Part shown: positions 46,421-56,033 of the stretch, one piece after another
Numbering within the stretch: the stretch's first letter is position 1
Layout: each line of letters begins with the position of its first letter
NCBI RefSeq assembly: GCF_002288925.2
Contig: NW_022098008.1
Coordinates: 8,042,036 to 8,106,035, forward strand
Reading direction: 5' to 3'
DNA length: 64,000 nucleotides
DNA from: Delphinapterus leucas
Lineage: Eukaryota; Chordata; Mammalia; Artiodactyla; Monodontidae
Notes under the pieces: generated by a model
Seen by the model: the letters and a program-made list of their open reading frames with translations, nothing else
What the model was told of the DNA's origin: nothing
Databases searched by the model: none
Position numbers and translations under genes: made by a program

Positions 46421-47696
46421 GTGAATTCAGTGAGAATAGGCCAAGACATATAAAAATAAATTTGTTCTCACAATCACCCTCAAACTATAGAACAAACATA
46501 ATGATTAATAGCATCTGGTTCATGTAAACATACTGAATGATCTACCTTGTAAGTCCAATCAGAGGTGTAATTAACTCTATGAACCAAAGTCAAAGTGATG
46601 AAGCTGAACATCCATGGAAAAAATCAGTTCCCTCTGATGCTTTCATGCTCCTATTAATACGTAGCTGATGCAGCTTTTTGACTTCTAAGGATGGTTTTTT
46701 CCTCTGGGGAAGATTTATATGAGTTGCAATGATACAATCCTCTTTCATTACTTGTGCCTAATGCCTTGAGCCACTACCAAATAACAAAGATTCACATCAA
46801 AAGCCAAAGTGAGATTCTATCACCAAAACTCATATGGTGTCCGAGATTCTGTGATTGTTTTTTCTGGCATCTAAAAGTCGGTCTCTAAACACACTTACCC
46901 CTGTGGACCTTCATTACTCATGGAAAAGTCAAGTGCTCTGATGTTTGGCCATACTTGTGGGCAGCTTGATAGGACCCTGATGTGCTACAGGCCAACTGTC
47001 CCTCTGCCACTTTGCCTTTCTTCTCTCAACAAGCCTATGTTCTTTTAATTGTGACATGCTGTTTCTGATTCTTGACTACTTTGCCCTCTACAAAGACATT
47101 GTTAGCTAAAGGCCTGTAACACCTTTGAAGTAATAATTCACTTTTTTCTTATATCAACATAAAGTTAGCAGAGTCTGTGGGTCATCATCAGCCCAAGGAA
47201 GAACCACAACTATGCATCTTTGATGGAAGAGAATTGAGCCTATTTCTTCAAAGTTTTTCAGAGAAAGATAGCCTATCATTTCTCTGATAACCTATTTTAG
47301 TATCTTTTAAGCTCCAAAGAAATTCTGGTGTTTAACCTAATCCCAATATATGAAAAACAGAGCTTCAACCTGCCTTAAACAAAGAAAACTAATCCATAAA
47401 ATTCTGAACACAGAGAGATTTTTTTCTCATCTTTTTCATCACTGTCATCTCATCAAGATTCTAACTGAGTTGATTTTAAAAATGACTCTGATTCAGAATC
47501 CAGCTTATGTTTCCTAACATTGTAATTGAATCATTCATCAAGTTCGCAATTTTGAAATAATGAGGTTTTCGGACCAGAAACTGTGTCTACTCTAGTTCCA
47601 TTATGAGTACAATTTAACAAATAATGAAAATTGTGATCTAGGCAATGTATTGATAGAATTCAGTTACAGATTAGCCATAGATGTAAGGGGGAAAAA

Positions 47697-47738
<42 letters not shown>

Positions 47739-47885
47739 CTCCATGGAGATACCCTTCATTATCTTTGTCCTTATTTTCAATGTGTATAGTTGGTCAGGAA
47801 GCAGTAGAAAAGACAGACTGGGGAGATCATTCTAAGGAATTTAAGGAATCTGTATTACACAATTGCACAACAGACTTGGAATATA
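46421..47885. other. Unassigned sequence with an (AT)n-palindrome near its right end
   Basis: No gene or repeat family recognised in 46421-47690. The AT microsatellite is listed separately. Confidence 0.5.
47704..47752. repeat. (AT)n microsatellite joined to an 18-bp perfect palindrome
   Basis: An uninterrupted AT run at about 47704-47734 is followed directly by GTATCTCCATGGAGATAC (47735-47752), which equals its own reverse complement. Both parts can extrude as hairpins. Confidence 0.93.
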
Positions 47886-48285
47886 GTATATGAGTCTTCT
47901 AAGGCTATCATAGCAAAGTACCACCAACTGTGTGGCTTGAAAATATATTCACACAATTCTGGGGGCTGGAAGTTTGAGATCAAGGTGTCAGCTGGGTTGG
48001 TTTCTCCTGAGGCCTCCTCCTTGACTTGTAGATGGCCATCATCTCCCTGTGTCTTCACATGGTCTTCCCTCTGTGCATGTCTGTATCTTAATTTCTTCTT
48101 CTTATAAGGACACCAATCTGTTGGATTAGGGCAAGCTCCAGTGACCTCATTTTAACTTAATTCTCTCTTTAAAGACCCTATTTCCAAATATAGTCACACT
48201 CTGCAGGACTGGCGGTTAGGATGTCAACATGTGAGTTCTGGGTGAGGGAGTGGGCATAATTCAGTCCATAGCATATAGGAAACAC
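47886..48285 (-). mobile_element. MLT1-type LTR, minus strand
   Basis: Reverse landmarks: AAGTACCACCAACTGTGTGGC, AATTCTGGGGGCTGGAAG, GATCAAGGTGTCAGCTGGG, TAGATGGCCATCATCTCCC, CTTATAAGGACACCAATC, CCCTATTTCCAAATATAGTC and CATAATTCAGTCCATAGC. Confidence 0.85.
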
Positions 48286-49490
48286 CAGCATTGCAACAAC
48301 ATTTCTCAAAAGAATGATGGGACTGTTCAACAGTTCTGATATAGGGGAACACCACTGGCCAACTAGTCTCTCAAAAGTAGAAGTGGTAAAAGCAAATTAC
48401 ATTTCCCCATGTACGTAGGTGGTAAGCAATTCTTGTTGAAAAGGGGTTACTATTTCATTCGCAATATGGCAGACGTATCACATAGGGAGTCTTGTAATGA
48501 TATTCATCTCTTTCTTCCCTGAACTCTTCTTTCATTGAAATTCCTTCTCTTATGTCTGGCAAGATGAACAGCAACTTTTCTGGGACTAGGTTGGATAACT
48601 TTGAGTTACTGCATGGAGCAAACTACTTTTCTGACAAGAAAAATAAAATGTGATGGGGTGACACTGGTGTTTCAAAAGACTTATTAATATTGCATATGAG
48701 TATAACTTGGTACAATGACAAAGGGAAAAAGATGTTTGTTTCTCTGTGAAGCAAGAAACCAATGATCAGTATACATAAGCTGAAGGAAACCTAAATACTG
48801 CAAATTAGAACCAATGATGATTTAACAAATAAAATGTTAAAGCATACCTGTATGTGTATTAACTCCAAATACTTTTGTAAAGTTGTTTCTTCATATATTG
48901 GAAAAAAAATTCCCAATTCTTATTACAACAGGCTTTCACATGTTCCATATGTCTTGAAAGATTATTAAACATTTCCCAAATCAAATTTACACAAATTTCT
49001 CTGCTTTCTTGCAATCACACTGCTACCATTCATGATAAAAATATTTCTCAAAAGTTAGAAAGTCTTTTTTAGAATGGACTATTTTAAAATTTAATATAAT
49101 TAAAGTCTCTGCTAGAATGCGGTGAGTATGACTTGCAGGGGACAAAACTGGCCCAAAGGTCACTTTATGTAGAACGGAATGAAATTTAGATGTCCCATCT
49201 CAAGAAAACTTTAGAAGAGATGGTCAGCACTGAATCTACTGTTAGAGCTGTGCGTTTTCCATCCTCTCATTTCTCTAAGGCAGTCAGTTGCAAGGCTATT
49301 TCCTTCCTCTCTTTCTTTTAAGCCTTGAAATACTCCTCCTGGTAAGAATCTATCAAAGATCTGTCCAATAAGTGTCAAATGCTTCTAAAATTTTTGCATC
49401 CTTAAATTTTGCATCCTTTTGGGGGAAGAAAAAACGCATTCACTTATTAAACATACATTTATTCAGTTCTCAGTCTTTCAGCTATTGTAA
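48286..49490. other. Unassigned AT-rich sequence
   Basis: No recognised element or exon. Frames are short. Confidence 0.5.
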
Positions 49491-49495
49491 TAGGT

Positions 49496-49729
49496 CAGTG
49501 CTTCTCAATCAAGGGAAATTCCCCCATCCCAACCTCAAGGGACATTTTCAACGTCTGGAGACATTTGGGGTTGTCACACTGAGGAGGGGGTTTGTAACCA
49601 GCATCTAACATGTAGAGACCAGAGATGCTGATGCACAGCCTACAATGCACAGACAACACCCACACACACACCTGGCACACAAACAAAGAATTATCTGGTC
49701 CAAATGCAAATAGTTTCAAGGGTGAAAAG
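49496..49729 (+). mobile_element. MER5A-like hAT MITE
   Basis: Starts at CAGTGCTTCTCAATC, which is the expected terminal repeat. Then CAACGTCTGGAGACATTTGG, GTTGTCACACTGAGGAGGG, CAGCATCTAACATGTAGAG, CCTACAATGCACAGACAAC and AAGAATTATCTGGTCC, ending near GGGTGAAAAGCC. Order and length fit MER5A as I know it. Confidence 0.85.
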
Positions 49730-49784
49730 CCATGTGATAGATCCTTGGAAACAAAAATAAACTCATAAAGTAAAACTTATAAGT

Positions 49785-49912
49785 GCACAGAAACTCACCC
49801 AGCTGAGCCCAGCCTAAATTGCTCATCAGAAGAACTATGGGTTCAATAATTATTGTTTCAAACCACTGTATTTGGGGGTCATTTGTTACATGGAAATAGC
49901 TAATTGGCATGA
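49785..49912 (+). mobile_element. Probable MLT1-type LTR 3' fragment
   Basis: CAGCTGAGCCCAGCC, then AATAATTATTGTTTCAAACC and GTATTTGGGGGTCATTTGTTAC, then ATAGCTAATTGG. This is the usual MLT1 3' order, in shortened form. Confidence 0.5.
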
Positions 49913-50234
49913 ATTGGTCATTTAAAAAATTGGCCTAGATGAGAACACCCAGAATGATCTTGTCAAGCTAGAAGAGATGAGGGGAGAAGGATGCAGTGCT
50001 GGAGATAGGCAGGTTTTAAAGGAATGGTGGAGTGATGGAGAGAGCCAACAAAAGTGAGGGAGGGAAAAAATACACAAGAGAGACAGAGCTAAGGGAGCCA
50101 ACAGTGACGAGAAATGAAAAGGAAAGGAAAGTTCCAACAACAAAGGGGAAAATAAAATCAGGTGAAACGGAGAGGCCAGTAAGAGAAGCACTGAAAGGGC
50201 CAGTTAAACAATATCTCCTTTGACATCATCGCCT

Positions 50235-50362
50235 CTTTTTTTTTTTTTTTGGCTGTGCCATGCAGCGTGCGGGATCTTAGCTCCCTGACCAGGGATGGAA
50301 CCCACACCCCCTGCATTGGGAGCACAGAGTCTTAAGCACTGGACCACCAGGGAAGTCCCATA
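50235..50362 (-). mobile_element. Short CHR-family SINE with 12-bp target-site duplication
   Basis: Reverse copy: poly-T, GGCTGTGCCATGCAGCGTG, CCTGACCAGGGATGGAACCC and the head CCACCAGGGAAGTCCC. The exact duplication ACATCATCGCCT occurs at 50223-50234 and 50363-50374. Shorter than the 210-bp type; same class as the SINE split by the plus-strand L1. Confidence 0.92.
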
Positions 50363-50374
50363 ACATCATCGCCT

Positions 50375-52079
50375 TAAAGCAAAAACAAAGCTAAACCCCA
50401 GTAGATTGTTTCCAGCCTCAAGTACCAGGGTACTCTTGGAGACTTGATTGCTCTCCTGAGAGGAGATGTAGAGATTTGGGACTCTAATACCAGAATACTC
50501 ATAATACCGGGATTCAGGGCACCCCCTCTGCCAACAACTAGAGGACAGTTCTTACTGGAGAGAGAAGATGTCAAAAGGAGGAGGGGGGTGTGAGAGGGAG
50601 GAGGCATGGGCATTCCATCAGGGGCCATGGCTGGTCTGTGGCTGGGGTGACTCTGCGTGTGACACTGTTCAGTAGAGACACAGACTCCAGTCCTTTTCAA
50701 ACCAACATCCCCCAAAGAGAAGACTGGGGAAAAAAATGAATAGATAAGTCTACAACACTGATCAGTGTTTTAGAAATGGAGCTCATCAGACTGGTCACAT
50801 TGGGCATACAGTAGAAGGACAGTCACTTTGTAGAAGAGCTATGAGAGCACCAGTTTGGGGGAAGCAACAAGGGCCCCATGGAGACGAGAGGGGGAACATC
50901 TAGGCAGAAAGGATCCAACCATAAATACACAAAAGTTCATCCCACTCAGCAGAAGTGACTGCGAGGAATGAGGTAGACCAATCCTTGGTAAGCTAGGATG
51001 GCCAGACATTGAACAGGACTTAAGTGGCTACCGAGAAACCATGTAACTGTTCTCAGAACATGAAAGCCAAGGTCTTTTGGGAAACTTGGCCATCCCCTCA
51101 TTTTCCAGGTAAAGACTCAGAGCCTGGCTGACTTTGCATCTGTGCCCACAACTGCTCAGATTTGAGCGGGTGATGAGGCAGGACTGACTATTAGAAGGAG
51201 AATTTGTTCATATTCTTATAAGATGAAGTGTCTTAGCCACTAGATGAAATTCTTCCCCTGGGAACAAGCAATATCCTATAAGATCAAGATTTTAGGGCTG
51301 CAAGTTTCAACTTTATCATAGTGGAAAGTGATTCCAGAGTGGTCAAAGTTATAAAGCTGATTTGTAGTAAAATCAAACAAATAGTTATCTACCCTGAATT
51401 CCTAGTCTAGAAAAATTTTAACTGTACTCTGTTCTATTTAAATTAAATAGGAAATATTAACTGACACTCTGATGGACAGGTAAAAAAATTACAGGGAAAA
51501 AACAAATGCAATGATTTCCCTACAATAGCAAACTTAGGATGAAATTTGAATTCAGATCACAAGTGTCGGACCCCATGAGTTTAAGAATGCCTTAGCTTTT
51601 TATTGTGTCTTATGTTCATCTGAAATTTCTGTATCACCATTTCTTCCCTCAAAAACTTAACCCTCCTTAGAGTATCTTCTTTTTTATTGACGCATGTTCT
51701 TTATCCACTTCCTGCAGCAAAAGCTCCACTGAGAAAAAAGTTTAGGTATTATAAATCTAATTTGCTAAGTGAAATAGATCCCATGAGTTGCAGGCTGACT
51801 GTTCATGAGCTTCAGCAAGATTTAAATATTTAAATTTAAACAGTTAATACCCTCAAAAGACAATAAAAGGCAATTCATGATGAAGAAAGCAAATAAAATC
51901 ATCCTAAAACTATAGGATTTTTTAAGCAGAAGCATGCAGATTTCAAAAAGGAGAAAAATGGATATGAAAAATTAGTCCACACACACACACACACACAAAT
52001 TCAGCTTAATTTATGAGTAAAATAATGCAAATAAAATTATAGCTTATTTTTCACTATCAGATTGCCAGAGATGAAGAAG
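50375..52079. other. Unassigned sequence with a CA microsatellite and possible MIR trace
   Basis: 51085-51185 weakly resembles a minus-strand MIR core (CCCCTCATTTTCCAGGTAAAGAC). 51978-51997 is a perfect (CA)10. A 113-codon minus-strand frame at 50374-50715 has no domain. Otherwise nothing recognised. Confidence 0.4.
51978..51997. repeat. (CA)n microsatellite
   Basis: Ten uninterrupted CA dinucleotides. Confidence 0.95.
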
Positions 52080-52520
52080 TTTGATAATACCCAGAGATGA
52101 TAAGAGAGTTTGAAAACATTCTCACACATGTTAATAGTAATGTAAATTGGTGCAGTGTATCTGTAAACACTTCTAAATTGTCAGATTGTAAAATGGACCT
52201 ATATGGTGGTATTGCCACTTATAGCAATTTATCCAGTAGGTACATGTGCACAAATGTGCTTATTAGTTTATTCACTGCAGATCGTAATAGCAGAAAGCAC
52301 AAACTAAATATCCACAAGTGGCCAATTTGACATTGCTCTTTGGTGGGAAGAAAACTAGAGTCATTTTTTAAAATATAAATAAATGTGCATGTGTTCTTAG
52401 GGGTGGAACTTCAAACTAGAGTTACTGCAAGGGAAAAAAATGTGGAAAATTGTTTGTAATGCATATATACCTGTGTATAAAGAAGCGTTTATATGCATTG
52501 AAAGTTAATAGACTATCATC
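52080..52520 (+). mobile_element. Ancient L1M ORF2 C-terminal fragment
   Basis: TAATAGTAATGTAAATTGGTGC and ATGGTGGTATTGCCACTTATAG, then TTTATTCACTGCAGATCGTAATAGC and AAACTAAATATCCACAAG. These follow the L1 cysteine-motif-to-C-terminus order at low identity. Boundaries uncertain. Confidence 0.55.
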
Positions 52521-52568
52521 AGGAAACTCTTGAGAGAACCCTGGGCTAATGGCTGGAAGATCTAAAGG

Positions 52569-52664
52569 ATGTTTTTTTTTGTTTGATTTCTTTTTGTTTT
52601 CTGGCCACACCCCTGAGGTTTGTGGGATTTTAGTTCCCCGACCAGAGGTCAAACCCAGGCCCTC
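52569..52664 (-). mobile_element. Left part of an antisense CHR SINE split by the young L1
   Basis: T-rich tail, then CTGGCCACACCCCTGAGG, TTAGTTCCCCGACCAGAGG and CAAACCCAGGCCCTC. The sequence stops where the L1 begins and resumes at 60234. Compare the intact relative at 50235-50362. Confidence 0.9.
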
Positions 52665-53330
52665 GGAGGACGGCTTGAAGATGGCGGAAGAGTAAGGCGC
52701 GGAGAACGCCTTCCTCCCCACGGATACACCAGAAATACATCTACACGTGGAACAACTCCTACAGAACACCTACTGAAGGCTGGCAGAAGCTCTCAGACCT
52801 CCCAAAAGGCAAGAAATTCCCCACGTACCTGGGTAAGGCAAAAGAAAAAAAGAAAAAACAGAGACAAAAGAATAAGGACGGCACGTGCACCAGTGGGAGG
52901 GAGCTGTGAAGGAGGAAAAGCTTCCACACACTAGGAAGCCCCTCCGCGGGCGGAGACTGCGGGAGGCGGAGGGGGGGGCTTCGGAACCGCGGAGTAGTGC
53001 ACAGCGACGGGTGCGGAGGGCAAAGCGGGGAGATTCCCGCACAGAGGATCGGTGCCGACCGGCACTCACCAGCCCGAGAGGCTTGTCTGCTCACCCGCCG
53101 GGGCGGGCGGGGCTGCGAGCTGGGGCTCGGTTTCGGTTTTGGACTGAGCGCAGGGAGAGGACTGGGGTTGGCGGCTTGAACATAGCCTGAAGGGGTTAGT
53201 GCACCACGACTAGCCGGGAGGGAGTTCGGGGAAAAGCCTGCACCTGCCGAAGAGGCAAGAGACTTTTTCTTCCCTCTTTGTTTCCTGGTGCGCGAGGAGA
53301 GGGGTTTAAGAGCGCTGCTTAAAGGAACTC

Positions 53331-53404
53331 CAGAGACGGGCGCGAGCCGCGGCTGAAAGCGCGGACCCAGAGACGGGCGCGAGCCGCGGCTGAAAGCGCG
53401 GACC
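53331..53404 (+). repeat. 37-bp perfect tandem duplication in the L1 promoter region
   Basis: Units at 53331-53367 and 53368-53404 are identical (CAGAGACGGGCGCGAGCCGC and onward), each rich in CpG. The old L1 has a single, CpG-decayed equivalent near 10310-10355. Confidence 0.95.
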
Positions 53405-53913
53405 CCAGAGAGGGGCGGGAGACGCTAAGGCTGCTGCTGCCGCCACCAAGGGGCCTGTGTGCGAGCACAGGTCACTCTCCACACCCCTCTTCCGCGGAGC
53501 CTGTGCAGCCCGCCACTGCCAGGTTCCCGGGATCCAGGGGCAACTTCCCCGGGAGAACGCACGGCGGACCTCAGGCTGGTGCAACGTCACGCCGGCCTCT
53601 GCCGCAACGTCACGCCGCCTCTGACGCCGCAGGCCCGCCCCGCACGCAGTGCCCCTCCTTCCGCCCCCCACCCCCGGCCTGAGTGAGCCAGAGCCCCCGA
53701 ATCAGCGGCTCCTTTAACCCTGTCCTGTCTGAGCAAAAAACAGATGCCCTCCAGCGACCTACACGCAGAGGCAGGGCCAAATCCAAAGCTGAGCTCCTGT
53801 GAGCTGTGAGAACAAAGAAGAGAAAGGGAAATCTCTCCCAGCAGCCTCAGAAGCAGCGGATTAAAGCTCCACAATCAACTTGATGTACCCTGCATCTGTG
53901 GAATACCTGAATC

Positions 53914-54470
53914 GACAAGGAATGATCCCAAATTGAAGAGGTGGACTTTAGGAGCGAGATCTATGATTTTTTTCCCTTTTCCTCTTTTTGTGAATGTGTA
54001 CGTGTATGCTTCTGTGTGAGATCTTGTCTGTATACTCTTGCTTCCACCATTTGTCCTAGGGCTCTATCCGTCCATGGTTTTTTAAAAAAATTTTTTTTTC
54101 TCAATAATTAATTTTATTTGTAATAACTTTATTATACTTTACCTTCGTTCTTTCTTTCTTTCTTTCCTTCCTTCCCTCCTTTAGACAACGAATCGCCCCA
54201 AATTGAGGAGGTGGTCTCTGAGAGCAAGATTTATGATTTTTCCCCCTTTACCTCTTTTTGTGAAGGTGTATGTGTATGCTTCTGTGTAAGATTTTCTCTG
54301 TATAGCTTTGCTTCCAACATTTGTCCTAAGGTTCTATCCGTCCCTTTTTTTTTTTTCTCTAAATATTTTTTAATTCAATAACTATATTATACTTTATTTT
54401 ATTTTTACTGTATCTTCTTTCTTTCTGTCTTTTTTCCTTCTTTCCCTCCTCCTTCCTTCCTCCCTCCCTC
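53914..54470 (+). repeat. About 270-bp diverged tandem duplication in the L1 5' UTR
   Basis: Unit 1 starts at 53914 (GACAAGGAATGATCCCAAATTG) and unit 2 at 54184 (GACAACGAATCGCCCCAAATTG). They stay collinear through GTGTATGCTTCTGTGT, CATTTGTCCTA and CTATCCGTCC, then into T-rich and CTTT-rich sequence. The units differ at many positions, so the duplication predates this insertion and belonged to the source lineage. Confidence 0.88.
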
Positions 54471-55081
54471 CCTCCTTTATTTCCTTCTTTACTTCTTTCT
54501 TCCTTCCTTCCTCTCCTCCTTTCCTTCTTTCTTTCCTCATACTTCTACTAATTCTCTCTACTTTTTCTCCCTTTTATTCTGAGCCGTGTGGATGAAAAGC
54601 TCTTGGTGCTCCAGCCAAGAGTCAGGGCTCTGCCTCTGAGGTAGGAGAGCCAACTTCAGGTCACTGGTCAGCAAGAGACCTCCCAGCTCCACATAATATT
54701 AAACGGTGGAAATCTCCCAGAGACCTCCATCTTAACACCAGCACCCAGCTTCACTCAACGGCCAGCAAGCCACAGTGCTGGACAACCTATGCCAAACAAC
54801 TAGCAAAACAGGAACAAAACCCCACCCATTAGCAGAGAGGCGGCCTAAAATCACAATAAGGCCACAGACACCCCAAAACACACCACCAGACGTGAACCTG
54901 CCCACTAAAGAGACAAGATCCAGCCTCATCCACCACAACACAGGCACTAGTCCCCTCCACCAGGAAGCCTACACAACCCACTGAAACAACCTTAGCCACT
55001 GGAGACAGACATCAAAAACAACGGGAACTATGAAACTGCAGCCTGCAAAAAGGAGACTCCAAACACAGTAAGATAAGCAAA

Positions 55082-55975
55082 ATGAGAAGACAGAAAAACA
55101 CACAGCAGATGAAGGAGCGAGATAAAAATGCACCAGACCTAACAAATGAAGAGGAAATAGGCAGTCTACCTGAAAAAGAATTCAGAATAATGATAGTAAG
55201 GATGATCCGAAATCTTGGAAGTAGAATGGACAAAATGCAAGAAACAGTTAACAAGGACCTAGAAGAAATAAAGATGAAACAAGCAACGATGAACAACGCA
55301 ATAAATGAAATTAAAAATACTCTAGATGGGATCAATAACAGAATAACTGAGGCAGAAGAACGGATAAGTGACCTGGAGGATAAAATAGTGGAAATAACTG
55401 CTGCAGAGCAGAATAAAGAAAAAAGAATGAAAAGAACTGAGGACAGTCTCAGAGACCTCTGGGACAACATTAAACGCACCAACATTCGAATTATAGGGGT
55501 TCCAGAAGAAGAAGAGAAAAAGAAAGGGACTGAGAAAATATTTGAAGAGATTATAGTTGAAAACTTCCCTAATATGGGAAAGGAAATAGTTAATCAAGTC
55601 CAGGAAGCACAGAGAGTCCCATACAGGATAAATACAAGGAGAAATACGCCAAGACACATATTAATCAAACTGTCAAAAATTAAATACAAAGAAAGCATAT
55701 TAAAAGCAGCAAGGGAAAAACAACAAATAACACACAAGGGAATCCCCATAAGGTTAACAGCTGATCTCTCAGCAGAAACCCTACAAGCCAGAAGGGAGTG
55801 GCAGGACATACTGAAAGTGATGAAGGAGAAAAACCTGCAACCAAGACTACTCTACCCAGCAAGTATCTCATTCAGATTTGATGGAGAAATTAAAACCTTT
55901 ACAGACAAGCAAAAGCTGAGAGAGGTCAGCACCACCAAACCAGCTTTACAACAAATGCTAAAGGAACTTCTCTAG
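55082..55975 (+). CDS. ORF1: L1 ORF1 protein (RNA-binding chaperone), intact
   Basis: 297 aa, starting at the only in-frame ATG after an upstream TGA at 55031-55033. The human protein is 338 aa; the difference lies mainly in the N-terminal part. Domains visible: N-terminal polar segment (1-30); a heptad-rich coiled coil (about 31-130, including NEIKNTLDGINNRITEAEER); an RRM-like domain (about 133-220) starting at NIRIIGVPEEEE and including TPRHILIKLSKI; and a C-terminal domain (about 221-297) with the conserved RLTADLSAETLQARREW at 224-240. In known L1s this protein trimerises through the coiled coil, coats the L1 transcript in the cytoplasm and is needed for retrotransposition. No stop or frameshift is present. 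Transcription would come from the L1 5' UTR. The homologue at 8218-9106 is broken. High confidence in identity; expression is unknown. Confidence 0.95.
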   Translation: MRRQKNTQQMKERDKNAPDLTNEEEIGSLPEKEFRIMIVRMIRNLGSRMDKMQETVNKDLEEIKMKQATMNNAINEIKNTLDGINNRITEAEERISDLEDKIVEITAAEQNKEKRMKRTEDSLRDLWDNIKRTNIRIIGVPEEEEKKKGTEKIFEEIIVENFPNMGKEIVNQVQEAQRVPYRINTRRNTPRHILIKLSKIKYKESILKAAREKQQITHKGIPIRLTADLSAETLQARREWQDILKVMKEKNLQPRLLYPASISFRFDGEIKTFTDKQKLREVSTTKPALQQMLKELL

Positions 55976-56033
55976 ACAAGGAACACAAGAGAAGGAAAAG
56001 ACCTATAATAACGAACCCAAAACAATATAGAAA

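Larger units (their letters stand above)
52665..55081 (+). promoter_or_regulatory. L1 5' UTR with internal promoter, CpG-rich, two tandem duplications
   Basis: About 2.4 kb, long compared with the roughly 0.9-kb human L1 5' UTR and about 0.5 kb longer than the old copy here (9107-11003). AAGATGGCGG at 52678-52687 matches the YY1 site that positions transcription start in human L1. 52900-53700 is CpG-dense and would normally be methylated and silenced. Two tandem duplications (53331-53404 and 53914-54470) expand it. 54150-54540 is pyrimidine-rich (CTTT/CCTT). Promoter activity is inferred from homologous position, not shown. Confidence 0.82.

Noticed and set aside
52620..52934. Sense frame across the SINE/L1 junction
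   Set aside because: It starts at TTG inside the SINE, not at an ATG. The ATG in the L1 start (AAGATGG) opens only ATG GCG GAA GAG before TAA.
52759..53094. Open frames antisense to the L1 5' UTR, present in both L1 copies (about 99-111 codons), reminiscent of primate L1 ORF0
   Set aside because: In both copies the frames begin with GTG, not ATG (53067-53069 on minus; 10629-10631 on plus). Their matching segments are in different phases because of indels, so the equal length is coincidental. Open frames are expected in this GC-rich, stop-poor stretch.
55012..55485. 157-codon minus-strand frame
   Set aside because: Antisense shadow of the intact L1 ORF1, with the same hydrophobic mirror composition as the frame at 8535-9326.
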